From JAICYJ01 sp035473255 (GTDB taxonomy: Bacteria; Actinomycetota; Thermoleophilia; Gaiellales; JAICJC01): 54,049 nt of DNA. Below the pieces are notes generated by a model that had not been told where the DNA came from, did no database searches, and saw nothing but the letters and a program-made list of their open reading frames with translations. The translations under genes and the position numbers were made by a program. This document shows positions 42,574 through 51,369 of this stretch, piece by piece (position 1 is the first letter of the stretch; every line of letters begins with the position of its first letter). The stretch spans positions 1 through 54,049 of the forward strand of contig DATIOK010000024.1 in assembly GCA_035473255.1 (NCBI GenBank). Direction: 5' to 3'.

Positions 42574-43289
42574 CCCAGGACAGCTCGACACGTAAGCGCC
42601 ACGCGCTGGGCCTGTTCGACGGCATCGCAGCCGACTACGACCGCTGGGCGCAGCTGCTCTCGTTCGGCAACGACCGCCGCTGGCACGACCTGCTGGTCGA
42701 CCGGCTGGCGGTCGGGCCCGACTCGGTCGTGGCCGACGTCGCCACCGGCACCGCGGCCGTCGCCATGTCGATCGCCTGGCGCCACGGCAGCCGCGTGATC
42801 GGGATCGACCAGAACGAGGCGATGCTGGCACGCGGCCGCGAGCGTGTGGCGGCGACCGGGCTGGACGGACGCATCGAGCTGGTGCGGGGCGAGGCCGAGG
42901 CGCTGCCGCTCGAGGATGCGTCGGTGGACGCGCTCGTGCACACCTATCTGCTGCGCTACGTAAACGACCCACCGGCGGTGCTGCGCGAGCTGGCCCGCCC
43001 GATCCGCCCCGGCGGCGAGATGGCATCGCTCGAGTTCTTCGTGCCCGCGGGCGCCTGGTATCCGGCCTGGTGGGCCTGGACGCGGATCGGCCTGCCCGCC
43101 GTCGGCGCGGCCGGCGGGCCCGGCTGGTATCGCACCGGCCGCTTCCTTGGGCCCAGCATCGAGCGCTTCTGGCACGACCACCCGCTGCACGAGGTGCTGG
43201 GCTGGTGGCACGAGGCCGGCATCGGCGACCTCCGCGCCCAGCGTTTGTCCGTGGGCGGGGCGGTCATCATCCGCGGCACCAAGAACTGA
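42570..43289 (+). CDS. UbiE/MenG-like SAM-dependent methyltransferase
   Basis: A 239-residue class I methyltransferase. It begins FDGIAADYDRWAQLLSFGND like UbiE/MenG, followed by motif I VADVATGTAAVA, post-I IGIDQNEAMLARGRER and motif RPGGEMASLEFF. Similarity to demethylmenaquinone methyltransferase is clear at the N-terminus, but the C-terminal half diverges, so a quinone substrate is only likely. It is coupled to rnhA by ATGA and followed 23 nt later by a cupin gene. Confidence 0.85.
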   Translation: MTQDSSTRKRHALGLFDGIAADYDRWAQLLSFGNDRRWHDLLVDRLAVGPDSVVADVATGTAAVAMSIAWRHGSRVIGIDQNEAMLARGRERVAATGLDGRIELVRGEAEALPLEDASVDALVHTYLLRYVNDPPAVLRELARPIRPGGEMASLEFFVPAGAWYPAWWAWTRIGLPAVGAAGGPGWYRTGRFLGPSIERFWHDHPLHEVLGWWHEAGIGDLRAQRLSVGGAVIIRGTKN

Positions 43290-43312
43290 ACACACCACAG
43301 AAGGAGACTCAG

Positions 43313-43699
43313 ATGGCCACCGTCGACCTCACCACGCTCCCCGTCAAGCCCACCAGCTTCGGCCGCTGGCAGCAGCTGAACGGCCCGCTGGGCCTGCAAG
43401 CGTTCGGCATGAACGCGATCGTCTGCGACCCCGGCGAGGAGTTCGACATCGCCCACGACGAGTCCGAGACCGGCCACCAGGAGGCCTACGTCGTGGTCAG
43501 CGGCCGGGCCGTTTTCACGGTCGGCGACGACCGCATCGAGGCGGGGCCGGGCACGGTTGTGTCCGCTCCCGACCCGGCCGCGAACCGCGCCTACCAGGCG
43601 CTCGAGCCCGGCACCCGCATCGTCTGCATCGGCGCGGCGCCGGGAGCGGCGCAGCCGTACGGTGAGTGGATCGACGAGGACGAGCCGGAAGGGCACTGA
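43313..43699 (+). CDS. Small cupin protein
   Basis: A 128-residue single cupin domain. The metal-motif region reads IAHDESETGHQEAYVVVSGRA, with one His spaced further than usual, and the second half is VVSAPDPAANRAYQALEPG, lacking the usual last His. Metal binding is therefore doubtful. ATG 43313 has AAGGAG at 43301-43306, one of the few strong Shine-Dalgarno sites in the window. It probably belongs to the rnhA operon. Function unknown. Confidence 0.85.
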   Translation: MATVDLTTLPVKPTSFGRWQQLNGPLGLQAFGMNAIVCDPGEEFDIAHDESETGHQEAYVVVSGRAVFTVGDDRIEAGPGTVVSAPDPAANRAYQALEPGTRIVCIGAAPGAAQPYGEWIDEDEPEGH

Positions 43700-43713
43700 C
43701 CGGCGCTGATCAT

Positions 43714-44841
43714 CTAGGAACAGAAGCTCGCGATCACCCGGTCGAGGGCCTCCACGCAGCGGTCGAGCTGGTTCAGGTCGACCCACTCGACGTCGGCGTG
43801 GGCGCCCTCCCCGCCGGGTCCGAAGATGACGGTCGGGATGCCCGCGGCCGAGAAGATCGCGCTGTCCGCCCAGAAGGGGACGCCGATCACGGGCACGTCG
43901 CCGCCCAATGCCTCGCGGGCGGCGGTCACGATCGCCGAGTCCGCGTCCACCTCGAACGGGTCGCGCACCAGCGTCGTGTGCAGCTCGGCCGACAGGTCGT
44001 GGCCCGCGTCGGTGATCGCATCCAGCATCGCCGACAGCTCGGCCTCGACGCTCTCGGCCGTCTCGCCCGGCAGCGTCCGGCGCTCCAGCTGCAGCCGGCA
44101 GCTGTCGGGGTAGGTCGAGAGCTCGCGGCCGCCCTCGATGATCGAGGCGTGGATCGAGCCCGCGCCCAGCAGGGGGTGGCCATCGCGGGCGGCCAGCTCG
44201 GCCGACATCTGCTCGAGGCCGACCAGCACGTGGCCCATGCGGGCGATCGCGTCGATGCCGTCCTGCGGGCGCGAGCCGTGCGCCGCGCGGCCGCCGACCA
44301 CGATCCGGTGCCAGGTGAAGCCCTTGTGCGCGACGGCGACGTTGATCTCGGCGCCGGTCGGCTCGGTCACGATGGCGGCGTCGGCCGTGACCGTCTGCGC
44401 CACCGCCTTGGCGCCGGCCGATGCGAACTCCTCGTCGCAGACCGCGGCCACCACCACGTCACCGGCCAGCCCGCGCTCGACCGCGGCCGCCGCGGCCACC
44501 ATGATCGCGGCCAGGCCGGCCTTCATGTCGTAGGCGCCGCGCCCGTAGAGCCGGTCGCCCTCGACGCGGGGGCGGAACGGGTCGCTCATGCCGTCCACAC
44601 CGACCACGTCCATGTGGGCGTTCAGGAGCAGCGTGCGGCCGCCGCCGCTGCCGCGGGCGCGCCCGACGGCGTTGGGCCGGCCGGGCTCGGCGTCGGACAC
44701 CTCCACCTCGAGCCCGCGGGCCTCCAGCCAGCCGCCCACGAACCGCGCGATATCGGCCTCCCCCGCCCCGCCCGGCACCAGGTTGGGGTTGACCGAGTCG
44801 ATCGCGACCAGCTCGGCCAGCAGCGCTCGGGCGTCGTCCAT
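43714..44841 (-). CDS. M20 family peptidase, ArgE/DapE/ACY1-like
   Basis: A 375-residue zinc deacylase/peptidase. Metal and catalytic residues in order: NAHMDVVG (His, Asp), YDMKAGLA (Asp), VCDEEFAS (Glu, Glu), TEPTGAEI (Glu) and EGAHADVEW (His). It resembles ArgE/DapE and may deacylate an amino acid such as acetylornithine or succinyl-diaminopimelate; substrate cannot be told. The ATG at 44841 follows a leaderless-type box, so longer frames are not used. It is separate from the M20 gene at 17289 and only distantly similar to it. Confidence 0.92.
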   Translation of the reverse strand: MDDARALLAELVAIDSVNPNLVPGGAGEADIARFVGGWLEARGLEVEVSDAEPGRPNAVGRARGSGGGRTLLLNAHMDVVGVDGMSDPFRPRVEGDRLYGRGAYDMKAGLAAIMVAAAAAVERGLAGDVVVAAVCDEEFASAGAKAVAQTVTADAAIVTEPTGAEINVAVAHKGFTWHRIVVGGRAAHGSRPQDGIDAIARMGHVLVGLEQMSAELAARDGHPLLGAGSIHASIIEGGRELSTYPDSCRLQLERRTLPGETAESVEAELSAMLDAITDAGHDLSAELHTTLVRDPFEVDADSAIVTAAREALGGDVPVIGVPFWADSAIFSAAGIPTVIFGPGGEGAHADVEWVDLNQLDRCVEALDRVIASFCS

Positions 44842-44848
44842 GCGCGCC

Positions 44849-44854
44849 ACACTA
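44849..44854 (-). promoter_or_regulatory. -10 box of the ArgE/DapE-like gene (leaderless type)
   Basis: TAGTGT on the minus strand, 7 nt before ATG 44841. Confidence 0.55.
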
Positions 44855-44901
44855 GCGAGCCGGACGCGCCCGGGGACTGGGCGGTCCGGACACAATCTCG
44901 G

Positions 44902-46179
44902 TCAGTGCGCGTTCGCCGCGGCGTAGGCGTGGGCCTCGGCAACGACCTGGTCGAACGAGACGCCCAGCCCGCGATGGAAGGCCTCGCGCACCTGCGCCTC
45001 GCTGTAGACCGCGCCGTGGTGCGCCGCGTGCATGGCGTTGAAGGCCTTCGCCAGCCGCGCCATGCCTGCGGCGCCGCCGTGGCGCTCCATGATCACCGCA
45101 GACATGGCCTGCCCGTCCTCGTAGCAGAGGTCGACCGCGGCCGGGTTGCGCAGTCCCCAGTCAGTAACGCGCGTGCGCCAGACCGTGATCGACGGGAAGC
45201 CGCCGCTCGCGTACTGGTGGGCGATGCTCCCGAGCGTGAGGTGCACGCCCAGCGTGCGCAGGTAGCTGTCCTCCTCGTACATCGCCAGCCCCTCGAGCAG
45301 GCTGTGCGGCGAGCGGCCCAGCATCCCCACGCTGGCCACGTGCGTCAGCTCGTGGGCGATGGTGCCGTCCCGCTCCAGCACGTTGCCGGGGCCCCACACC
45401 GGCCACTCGATGTAGGCGACGCCGTTGATCACGAACCCCTCGGGCAGCTCCTTTCGGAAGATCTTGACGCCCGACAACTGCTGGCCCTGCTTGCGGGTGC
45501 TGATCACGAAGATGACCGGGTGCGCGGCGGCCCGGTCGCGTCCGAACAGGCCGGTCAGCCGCGGCACCACCTCGTCGGCGTCCGACAGGATCTGCGTGGC
45601 GTCGTTCGCCGCCTCCACCGCCTCGTAGATCACGGTCGTATGTTTCCCTGTCAGCACCGACGGCACCTCGAACAGGCGCAGGCCGTAGGCCTTCGTGTGG
45701 ACGGCCCTTCGGGCCGAGATGTCGGCCACCACGCGCCAGGCACCCTCGCTGTAGCTCGCCAGCATCACCCGGTCTCCCAGCTTCACCCAGTTCGACAGCG
45801 GCGCCGGCGAGAACCGCGCGCTGATCGACACCCGCACGCCCACCGATCCGGGATCGGGCACCTTCACCGGGTTGGCGGTCATCTTGACGGCGCCGATCGG
45901 CAGCCGCCCGAACCACGTCTGCAGGTCGTCGAGGGTGCTCTGGTTGGCATAGGTGCCCGCCGCCTGCACCACCGGCGCGGCGTCGGCCGTGCGGTGCAGC
46001 GCCAGCGCCTTCAGGTACGTCTCCACCGCCGGCCTGGCCGCGGTGAAGCGCTCCTCGGTGGTCATCGCGCCGGCCGGCGAGGGCCCGGTGGGGGGCGCGT
46101 GCGAGGACGGGCCGATCCCGCACCCAGGGAGCGCCAGGAGCAGCAGGCAGATCAGGGGTGTCGACGATGAACGGCGCAC
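44902..46179 (-). CDS. Lipoprotein with HExxH zinc-peptidase motif
   Basis: A 425-residue protein. The N-terminus MRRSSSTPLICLLLLALPGC is a lipoprotein signal with the lipidated Cys at residue 20, followed by a Pro/Ser-rich linker. The C-terminal half has GTIAHELTHVASVGM, an HExxH motif near residue 275, then SLLEGLAMYEEDSYL, whose Glu about 25 residues later is the third zinc ligand of gluzincins (peptidase-MA-like). The middle (about 40-220) looks like an NTF2/beta-sandwich accessory domain. It is predicted to be anchored outside the membrane. GTG start with a weak GATACA box 7 nt upstream. Substrate unknown. Confidence 0.82.
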   Translation of the reverse strand: MRRSSSTPLICLLLLALPGCGIGPSSHAPPTGPSPAGAMTTEERFTAARPAVETYLKALALHRTADAAPVVQAAGTYANQSTLDDLQTWFGRLPIGAVKMTANPVKVPDPGSVGVRVSISARFSPAPLSNWVKLGDRVMLASYSEGAWRVVADISARRAVHTKAYGLRLFEVPSVLTGKHTTVIYEAVEAANDATQILSDADEVVPRLTGLFGRDRAAAHPVIFVISTRKQGQQLSGVKIFRKELPEGFVINGVAYIEWPVWGPGNVLERDGTIAHELTHVASVGMLGRSPHSLLEGLAMYEEDSYLRTLGVHLTLGSIAHQYASGGFPSITVWRTRVTDWGLRNPAAVDLCYEDGQAMSAVIMERHGGAAGMARLAKAFNAMHAAHHGAVYSEAQVREAFHRGLGVSFDQVVAEAHAYAAANAH

Positions 46180-46220
46180 CGGTGCATGTATCGGCCCGCC
46201 GCCGCCCAGGCTTCAGTCCG

Positions 46221-46736
46221 TCACTGCCGCAGCTCTTCGGCGTAGCTGGCCGAACGGCGCGAGATGCGGCCGTCCTCCCCCACGTCGTAGTAGCCCATCC
46301 GCCACAGCGGCGGCGAGTACAGGTGCAGCGAGGTGGTGACATGCCCGGCGGCGTTTCGCACGTCGTGGATGCGCGACGCATCGAACCAGAACGACTGCCC
46401 GGCGTCGTAGCGCGTGGTGTCGATGCCCGAGCCCAGGCACAGCCGGTCCTCGTCGAGCGCTCCGTCCACGATCCGCACGGCTCCGCCGGACAGGTCGTGA
46501 TCGTGCAGCCCGGTGTCCTGCGTGCCGCTCCAGCAGATCAGCCACACGTCCAGGTGGTGGTCGCGGTAGAGCTCGGTGTAGATGCGCTCCTCGTCGCTGT
46601 GCCGGACGAGGTGCTGCCACAGCTCGGCGCGCTCGGCCAGCTCGCCGGCCAGCGCCTCGGCCTGCTCCGGATCCAGGTCGTGGTCGCCCAGCCGCTCGCG
46701 GAGGAAGCCGTGCAGATCGGTGTCGTGGTCGCTCAT
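46221..46736 (-). CDS. Cysteine dioxygenase type I-like cupin
   Basis: A 171-residue protein of the cysteine dioxygenase fold. WLICWSGTQDTGLHDHDLSG provides two iron-ligand His (HDH), and the last ligand His is probably in SRIHDVRNAAG. True cysteine dioxygenase converts cysteine to cysteine sulfinate, but this family also contains 3-mercaptopropionate and other thiol dioxygenases. ATG 46736 overlaps the amidohydrolase stop (ATGA), so the two may act in one pathway. The pair is likely controlled by the divergent LacI-type gene. Confidence 0.85.
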   Translation of the reverse strand: MSDHDTDLHGFLRERLGDHDLDPEQAEALAGELAERAELWQHLVRHSDEERIYTELYRDHHLDVWLICWSGTQDTGLHDHDLSGGAVRIVDGALDEDRLCLGSGIDTTRYDAGQSFWFDASRIHDVRNAAGHVTTSLHLYSPPLWRMGYYDVGEDGRISRRSASYAEELRQ

Positions 46737-47689
46737 GGTCGCTCCATCTGGTCGAACAGCCTGAGGGGATTGGTGCGCGCGACCGCGTCCTCGACGGCCG
46801 CACCCAGGTCGGTCAGCGCCCGCCCAAGCGGCAGCGGGCTGATGACCGGTATATCGGTGCCGAGCACGATCTGCTCGACCCCATAGGTGGCCATGCCGCA
46901 CTCGAGCGCCAGCCGTCCGCAGGAGGCGGTGTCCATGTACAGGTTGCGGTCGATCGTGCGCGTCTCGCCGCTGAACGCGCGCCAGCGCTCCTCCAGGAAC
47001 GGCGCAGCGCCGGCCATGATCGCAAAGCACACGCGCAGGCCGGGCCAGCGTGACGCGCCCAGCGTGCGCCAGCCGAAGAACGCTCGAATCGACAGGCCCG
47101 GGTAGACGCCCAGGTTCGGCCACCAGATCGGCATGCCGGCATCGAGCGCGTACGGCCGCGTCCCCGGCGCCGGGCCCGGGTGCACGAACAGCGCAGCGCC
47201 GCGGCGCTCCAGCATGCCGAGCAGCGGTGCCACCCGCTCGATCGCATCCGGCCCGGTCAGCGCCTCGCTGGGCAACGAGGCACCCACGAATCCGCGGTCA
47301 AGCGCCGCCTCGACGGTAGCCGCCCCGGCGTCCGGGCAGGCCAGCGGAGCCGCCGCCCAGCCCGTCAGCCGGCCGTCCGACTGCTCGATCAGGTCGGTCA
47401 GGCCGTCGTGGTATGCGCCGATCAGCTCCAGCGACTCCGTCTCCGGCAGCGCCTCGATGCCGAGCGGCGTCGACAGCGAGATCACGGCCCGCTCGATGCC
47501 GGCCGCATCGAGCGCCGCCAGCCTGCTGTCCAGCCGGTGCCGGCTGAGGTCGACGACACCCGCCGGCTCGTGTGCCATGTGCAGCACCGGGGCGTCGCCG
47601 TCGGCATCCAGGTACGGCGGAGAGCGGCGAGCGCGCAGCGCTTCCACCAGCGGGCGCGGCCAGAGGTGTTGGTGGACGTCGGTTCGCAT
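46733..47689 (-). CDS. Amidohydrolase-2 family metal-dependent hydrolase
   Basis: A 318-residue TIM-barrel of the amidohydrolase-2 (ACMSD-like) family. The metal-binding HxH is MRTDVHQHLWP; LFVHPGPAPG holds the next His, and VLGTDIPVISP gives the final Asp. Members hydrolyse or decarboxylate aromatic or lactone compounds. The ATG start is preceded by CAGGAAG. It is divergent from a LacI-family gene with 29 bp between starts that contains an operator-like palindrome, so it is probably repressed until its substrate is present. Confidence 0.87.
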   Translation of the reverse strand: MRTDVHQHLWPRPLVEALRARRSPPYLDADGDAPVLHMAHEPAGVVDLSRHRLDSRLAALDAAGIERAVISLSTPLGIEALPETESLELIGAYHDGLTDLIEQSDGRLTGWAAAPLACPDAGAATVEAALDRGFVGASLPSEALTGPDAIERVAPLLGMLERRGAALFVHPGPAPGTRPYALDAGMPIWWPNLGVYPGLSIRAFFGWRTLGASRWPGLRVCFAIMAGAAPFLEERWRAFSGETRTIDRNLYMDTASCGRLALECGMATYGVEQIVLGTDIPVISPLPLGRALTDLGAAVEDAVARTNPLRLFDQMERP

Positions 47690-47697
47690 CTTCCTGG

Positions 47698-47711
47698 TGA
47701 AACGATTAACA
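47698..47711. promoter_or_regulatory. Putative LacI-family operator between the amidohydrolase and regulator genes
   Basis: GTGAAACGATTAAC is an imperfect palindrome around a central CG (four of six half-site positions match), as expected for LacI-family regulators. It overlaps the proposed -10 box of the regulator gene at 47707-47712 and lies just upstream of the amidohydrolase start, so one site could control both. Confidence 0.5.
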
Positions 47712-47712
47712 T
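47707..47712 (+). promoter_or_regulatory. -10 box of the LacI-family gene (leaderless type)
   Basis: TAACAT, 6 nt before GTG 47719. Confidence 0.45.
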
Positions 47713-47718
47713 GTGATT

Positions 47719-48684
47719 GTGCCGAACCACCGCCCGGAACGCAAGCGGGCCACGCTGCGGGAGCTGTCCGAGATCACCGGCCTCTCCACCGCGGGCGTCT
47801 CCTACGCCCTGCGCGGCCAGCGCGTATCCCCCGCCACCGAGCGGCGCGTGCGCGCCGCCGCCGACCGCATCGGCTTTCGCAGCGACCCGATCGCCCGCGC
47901 GCTGCGCGGCGGCCGCACGGAGCTGGTCGGCGTGGTCGGGGGCAGCCTGGCCGACCTCTGGCACCAGCAGTTCGTGACCAGCCTGCAGGGCAGCCTCCGC
48001 CGCCACGGCCTGCGGATGGTGCTGGCCGACGCCGCTGGCGACGCGCAGGAGGAGCTGGCCCTGGCACGCGACCTGGCGGCCCAGCGCTGTGACGGCCTGA
48101 TCGTGCTGCCGATCGATCCCACCGCCCCCGACTGGCAGGCCATCGCCGCCGCCACGCCCACGGTCTCGGTGAACGCCTCGCTGCCCATGCCGGCCGGATC
48201 GATCCGGTTCAACTCCCGCGCCGGCATCGCCCTCGCGCTCGATCACCTGCAGGGCCTGGGACACCGCGAGATCGTGGTGCTGGGCGGCGGCCCGCACTCC
48301 GCACCACGCCGGCCCGGCGTGCGTCGCGTCCGCTGCGGGTTCGCCGACGACCAGGCCCGCGACGCAGCCGCGCGCGTGCTCGCCGGCAAGCGCCGGCCGA
48401 CCGCGGTGTTCGCGCTCTCCGACTCGATCGCCTGCGGCGCCTACCAGGCCTGCCGCGACGCAGGCCTGCAGGTGGGCGCAGACATCAGCGTTGTCGGCTT
48501 CGACGACATCCCGATCTCGCGGCTGCTCGACCCGGCGCTAACCGCGGTGGGATGGGACACACCGGGAGCGGCGGTGGGCGCGGCCCAGATGCTGGTCGAT
48601 GCGATCGGCGGCCGCCCCGCCGGCGAGATGGTGATCGAGCCACGGCTGCACGTGCGCTCGAGCACCGCGCCGGCACCGCGGTAG
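47719..48684 (+). CDS. LacI-family transcriptional regulator
   Basis: A 321-residue regulator: N-terminal helix-turn-helix ATLRELSEITGLSTAGVSYALRG (the VSxALxG hinge-proximal signature), then a periplasmic-binding-protein-like ligand domain (VGVVGGSLADLWHQQF, CDGLIVLPID, SVVGFDDIPISRLLDP). GTG 47719 is chosen because of the TAACAT box 6 nt upstream; GTG 47713 gives two more residues. Ligand unknown, possibly a sugar or aromatic intermediate. It faces the amidohydrolase/cysteine-dioxygenase pair and probably regulates both that pair and itself. Confidence 0.92.
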   Translation: MPNHRPERKRATLRELSEITGLSTAGVSYALRGQRVSPATERRVRAAADRIGFRSDPIARALRGGRTELVGVVGGSLADLWHQQFVTSLQGSLRRHGLRMVLADAAGDAQEELALARDLAAQRCDGLIVLPIDPTAPDWQAIAAATPTVSVNASLPMPAGSIRFNSRAGIALALDHLQGLGHREIVVLGGGPHSAPRRPGVRRVRCGFADDQARDAAARVLAGKRRPTAVFALSDSIACGAYQACRDAGLQVGADISVVGFDDIPISRLLDPALTAVGWDTPGAAVGAAQMLVDAIGGRPAGEMVIEPRLHVRSSTAPAPR

Positions 48685-48687
48685 GCT
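48682..48687 (+). promoter_or_regulatory. -10 box of the glycolate-oxidase-like gene (leaderless type)
   Basis: TAGGCT overlaps the LacI stop codon and lies 7 nt before ATG 48695. The earlier in-frame ATG 48689 is just 1 nt past the box and would not be in the transcript. Confidence 0.6.
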
Positions 48688-48694
48688 CATGGCC

Positions 48695-50035
48695 ATGCTG
48701 GACGAGCTGATCCATGCCGTCGGCCCCGACCACGTGGTGCGCCCGGCACCGGCCGAGTACCTGACCGATGCCACCGCACGCGGCCTGCGCGGGTCGGCGC
48801 TGGCGGTGGTGCGGCCGGCCGACGCGGCCGAGGCGGCGCGGGTCGTGGCGGCCTGCTACCGCAACGACATCGCCATCACGCCACGCGGCGGCGGCAGCGG
48901 GGTCGCCGGGGGCGCGGTGCCCGACGGCGGCGTCGTGATCAGCCTGGAGCGCCTGAACCGGATCCGGAGCTTCGACCCGCTGGTGTGGCGGATCCAGGTG
49001 GAGGCGGGCGTCACCACCGGGCGCCTGCACCAGGTGGCACGCGAGAGCGGGCTCATGTTCCCGCCCGATCCCGGCGCCTCCGAGCAGTCGCAGATCGGCG
49101 GCAACCTGGCAACCAACGCCGGCGGTCCCCACGCCTTCCGCTACGGCGTCACCCGCCGCTGGGTGACCGGGATCGAGGCCGTGATCGCACCCGGCGAGCT
49201 GATCACGGTGGGTGGGCCGGTGCGGAAGGACGTGGCCGGCTACGACCTGCTGGGGTTGCTGGTCGGGTCGGAGGGCACCCTGGGGTTGATCACCGCCGCC
49301 TGGCTGCGGCTGGTGCCCGCGCCCGAGACGGCGCACGTCGTTGCCGGCGTCTATCCCAGCGACGCCGCCGCCTGCGCCGCGATCGAACGGATCCTGGGCA
49401 GCGGCATCGAGCCGGCGGCGATCGAGCTGCTGGACGCCGCCGCGATGCGGTTCGGCGGCGGTGGCTTTCCAGCCGAGACGGTCGACGGAGCGCTGGTGCT
49501 GGCCGAGGCCGACGGCGGCACGCAGGAGGCGGCGGCCCGTCGCGACGCGCTGCTCGAGGCGATGGCGGAGGGCGCCGCCGCGGTGCGACAGGTGGACGAC
49601 CGCGAGGCCGTCTGGCGCTGGCGCGACGGGCTCTCGTCACGGCTGACGGCAGCCCACGGCGGCAAGCTGTCCGAGGACATCGTGGTGCCGCTCGACCGCC
49701 TTGCCGAGATGGTCGCGGTGGTGCCGCGGATCGGGCAGCGGCACGGTCTCACCGGGCTCAGCTTCGGGCATGCCGGCGACGGCAACCTGCACTCGAGCTT
49801 CCTGCTCGACCCGGCCGACCCAACGCAGTTCGCCGCCGCCCAGGCCGCCGTCCAGGAGCTGTTCGACCTCACGCTCGAGATGGGCGGGTCGATCTCGGGC
49901 GAGCACGGGCTGGGGTCGGTCAAGGCCGGATACCTGGAGCGGCAGTGGGGCCCGGCCGCCGTCGGCGCACACCGTGCGATCAAGCAGGCGCTCGACCCGA
50001 AGGGGCTGTTCAACCCGGGCAAGAAGGTAGGCTGA
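48695..50035 (+). CDS. FAD-linked oxidase, GlcD-like
   Basis: A 446-residue flavoprotein of the vanillyl-alcohol-oxidase/GlcD family, which oxidises 2-hydroxy acids such as glycolate or D-lactate. The FAD-binding region is ITPRGGGSGVAGGAVPDGG and GGNLATNAGGPHAFRYG; the C-terminal FAD-oxidase domain has GHAGDGNLHSSFL and SGEHGLGSVKAGYL. There are no adjacent glcE/glcF genes, so it may use another electron acceptor. The start was chosen from the leaderless box. A small cupin gene follows after 4 nt. Confidence 0.92.
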   Translation: MLDELIHAVGPDHVVRPAPAEYLTDATARGLRGSALAVVRPADAAEAARVVAACYRNDIAITPRGGGSGVAGGAVPDGGVVISLERLNRIRSFDPLVWRIQVEAGVTTGRLHQVARESGLMFPPDPGASEQSQIGGNLATNAGGPHAFRYGVTRRWVTGIEAVIAPGELITVGGPVRKDVAGYDLLGLLVGSEGTLGLITAAWLRLVPAPETAHVVAGVYPSDAAACAAIERILGSGIEPAAIELLDAAAMRFGGGGFPAETVDGALVLAEADGGTQEAAARRDALLEAMAEGAAAVRQVDDREAVWRWRDGLSSRLTAAHGGKLSEDIVVPLDRLAEMVAVVPRIGQRHGLTGLSFGHAGDGNLHSSFLLDPADPTQFAAAQAAVQELFDLTLEMGGSISGEHGLGSVKAGYLERQWGPAAVGAHRAIKQALDPKGLFNPGKKVG

Positions 50036-50039
50036 GGAG

Positions 50040-50414
50040 ATGGACGAGTTCGACCAGCTGGCCGGCATGCAGCCGCTGCGGATCTGGGACGGGATCGCCG
50101 CCCGCACGGTGCACGGCGAGCAGGTCTCGTTCGCGGTGATCGAGCTCGATCCGGGCAGCACGGTGCCGGAGCACCGGCACGAGAACGAGCAGCTGGGCGT
50201 GCTCGCGTCCGGGACGATGCGCTTCCGGATCGGCGACGAGACACGAGAGCTGGGGCCGGGAGCAACCTGGTGCATCCCCGCGAACGTGCCGCACGAGGTC
50301 GAAGCCGGGCCGGAGGGAGCCGTCGCCGTCGAGGTGTTCGCTCCCCGCCGTGACGACTGGGGCGGCCTCGAGCGGCTGCCCGCGTCGCAGCCGCAGTGGC
50401 CGCGGACGGGCTAG
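50040..50414 (+). CDS. Cupin-domain protein
   Basis: A 124-residue single cupin. The first motif VPEHRHENEQLGVLASG has two His and a Glu, and the second is PANVPHEVEAG with the third His, so a metal site is complete. GAGGAGA just before the ATG overlaps the upstream stop region, so it is translated with the GlcD-like oxidase. It might process the oxidase substrate or product, or act as an isomerase; no specific function can be given. Confidence 0.9.
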   Translation: MDEFDQLAGMQPLRIWDGIAARTVHGEQVSFAVIELDPGSTVPEHRHENEQLGVLASGTMRFRIGDETRELGPGATWCIPANVPHEVEAGPEGAVAVEVFAPRRDDWGGLERLPASQPQWPRTG

Positions 50415-50421
50415 CAGGCAG

Positions 50422-51363
50422 CTACCAGCCCAGCAGCACCTTGCCGAACTTGCCGGGCTGGGCCATGTAGTCGAACGCCTCGGCCGCCTGCTCTGCGGGG
50501 AACACCCGGTCGACGACCGGGTCGATCGCGCCCGACTCCAGCAGCGGCACCACCTGGTGGGCGAAGGCCTGCACGGCGGCGCCCTTCTGCTCGATCGGCC
50601 GCGCCCGCAGCAGCGTGCCGATCATGGTCGCGCGCTTCCCCATCAGCGCCCGCAGCGGCATCTCGGCCGCCGAGCCGGCGGCTGTGCTGACGATCACGAT
50701 CCGCCCGCGCAGCGCCACCGCCTCGAAGTTCCCGGCCAGGTTCGGCGATCCCACCAGCTCCAGGATCACGTCCGCGTTCTTCGCCTCATCCAGCGACACC
50801 GGCTCCGCGCCGAGTGCGGCCAGCCGCTCGCGCGCCTGCTGCGAGCGGACGTTCGCGAGCACGTGCACGCCCGTGGCAAGCCCCATCTGCACGGCGGCCA
50901 GCCCGACGCCGCCGTTGGCCCCGTTCACCAGCAGCCGCTCACCCGGGTGCAGGCCGGCCTGGGTGTAGCAGGCGTCGTGCGCGGTGATGAACGCCTCCGG
51001 CACCGCGGCCGCCTGCTCGTCGCCGAGCCGGTCCGGGATCCGCGCGACATGGCGGGCGTTGACGACGGCGCGGTCGGCATGACCGCCGCCGCCGACAACC
51101 CCGAACACGCGGTCTCCCTCGCGCCACTCGCTGACGTTTCGCCCCACCGCCACCACCGTGCCCGACACCTCCAGCCCCGGGACGTCGGCGGGGGCGCCGG
51201 GGGGCGCCGGATAGCCACCGGCGCGCTGGTGCAGGTCGGCCGGGTTGATGCCCGAGTGCGTGGCGGCGACCAGCACCTCGTCCGAGCCGGGCACCGGATC
51301 GGGCCGCTCCTCCAGGCTCATCACCTCGGCGCCGCCGGCACCCGTGAACACGATCGCACGCAT
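50422..51363 (-). CDS. NADPH:quinone oxidoreductase (MDR superfamily)
   Basis: A 313-residue zinc-free medium-chain dehydrogenase of the quinone oxidoreductase group. NADPH-binding NGANGGVGLAAVQMG is at about 150-165, with the substrate-side HSGINPADLHQRAGGYP near the N-terminus. No structural zinc cysteines are present. It probably reduces quinones or enoyl-type electrophiles. The ATG follows a leaderless TAGTCT box. It is divergent from the Fae operon and convergent with the cupin gene. Confidence 0.93.
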   Translation of the reverse strand: MRAIVFTGAGGAEVMSLEERPDPVPGSDEVLVAATHSGINPADLHQRAGGYPAPPGAPADVPGLEVSGTVVAVGRNVSEWREGDRVFGVVGGGGHADRAVVNARHVARIPDRLGDEQAAAVPEAFITAHDACYTQAGLHPGERLLVNGANGGVGLAAVQMGLATGVHVLANVRSQQARERLAALGAEPVSLDEAKNADVILELVGSPNLAGNFEAVALRGRIVIVSTAAGSAAEMPLRALMGKRATMIGTLLRARPIEQKGAAVQAFAHQVVPLLESGAIDPVVDRVFPAEQAAEAFDYMAQPGKFGKVLLGW

Positions 51364-51369
51364 CGGCGC

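Noticed and set aside
48200..48220. A tRNA T-loop-like GGTTCAACTCC
   Set aside because: It lies inside the LacI-family ligand domain in frame with conserved residues, and no acceptor or anticodon stem can be built around it.
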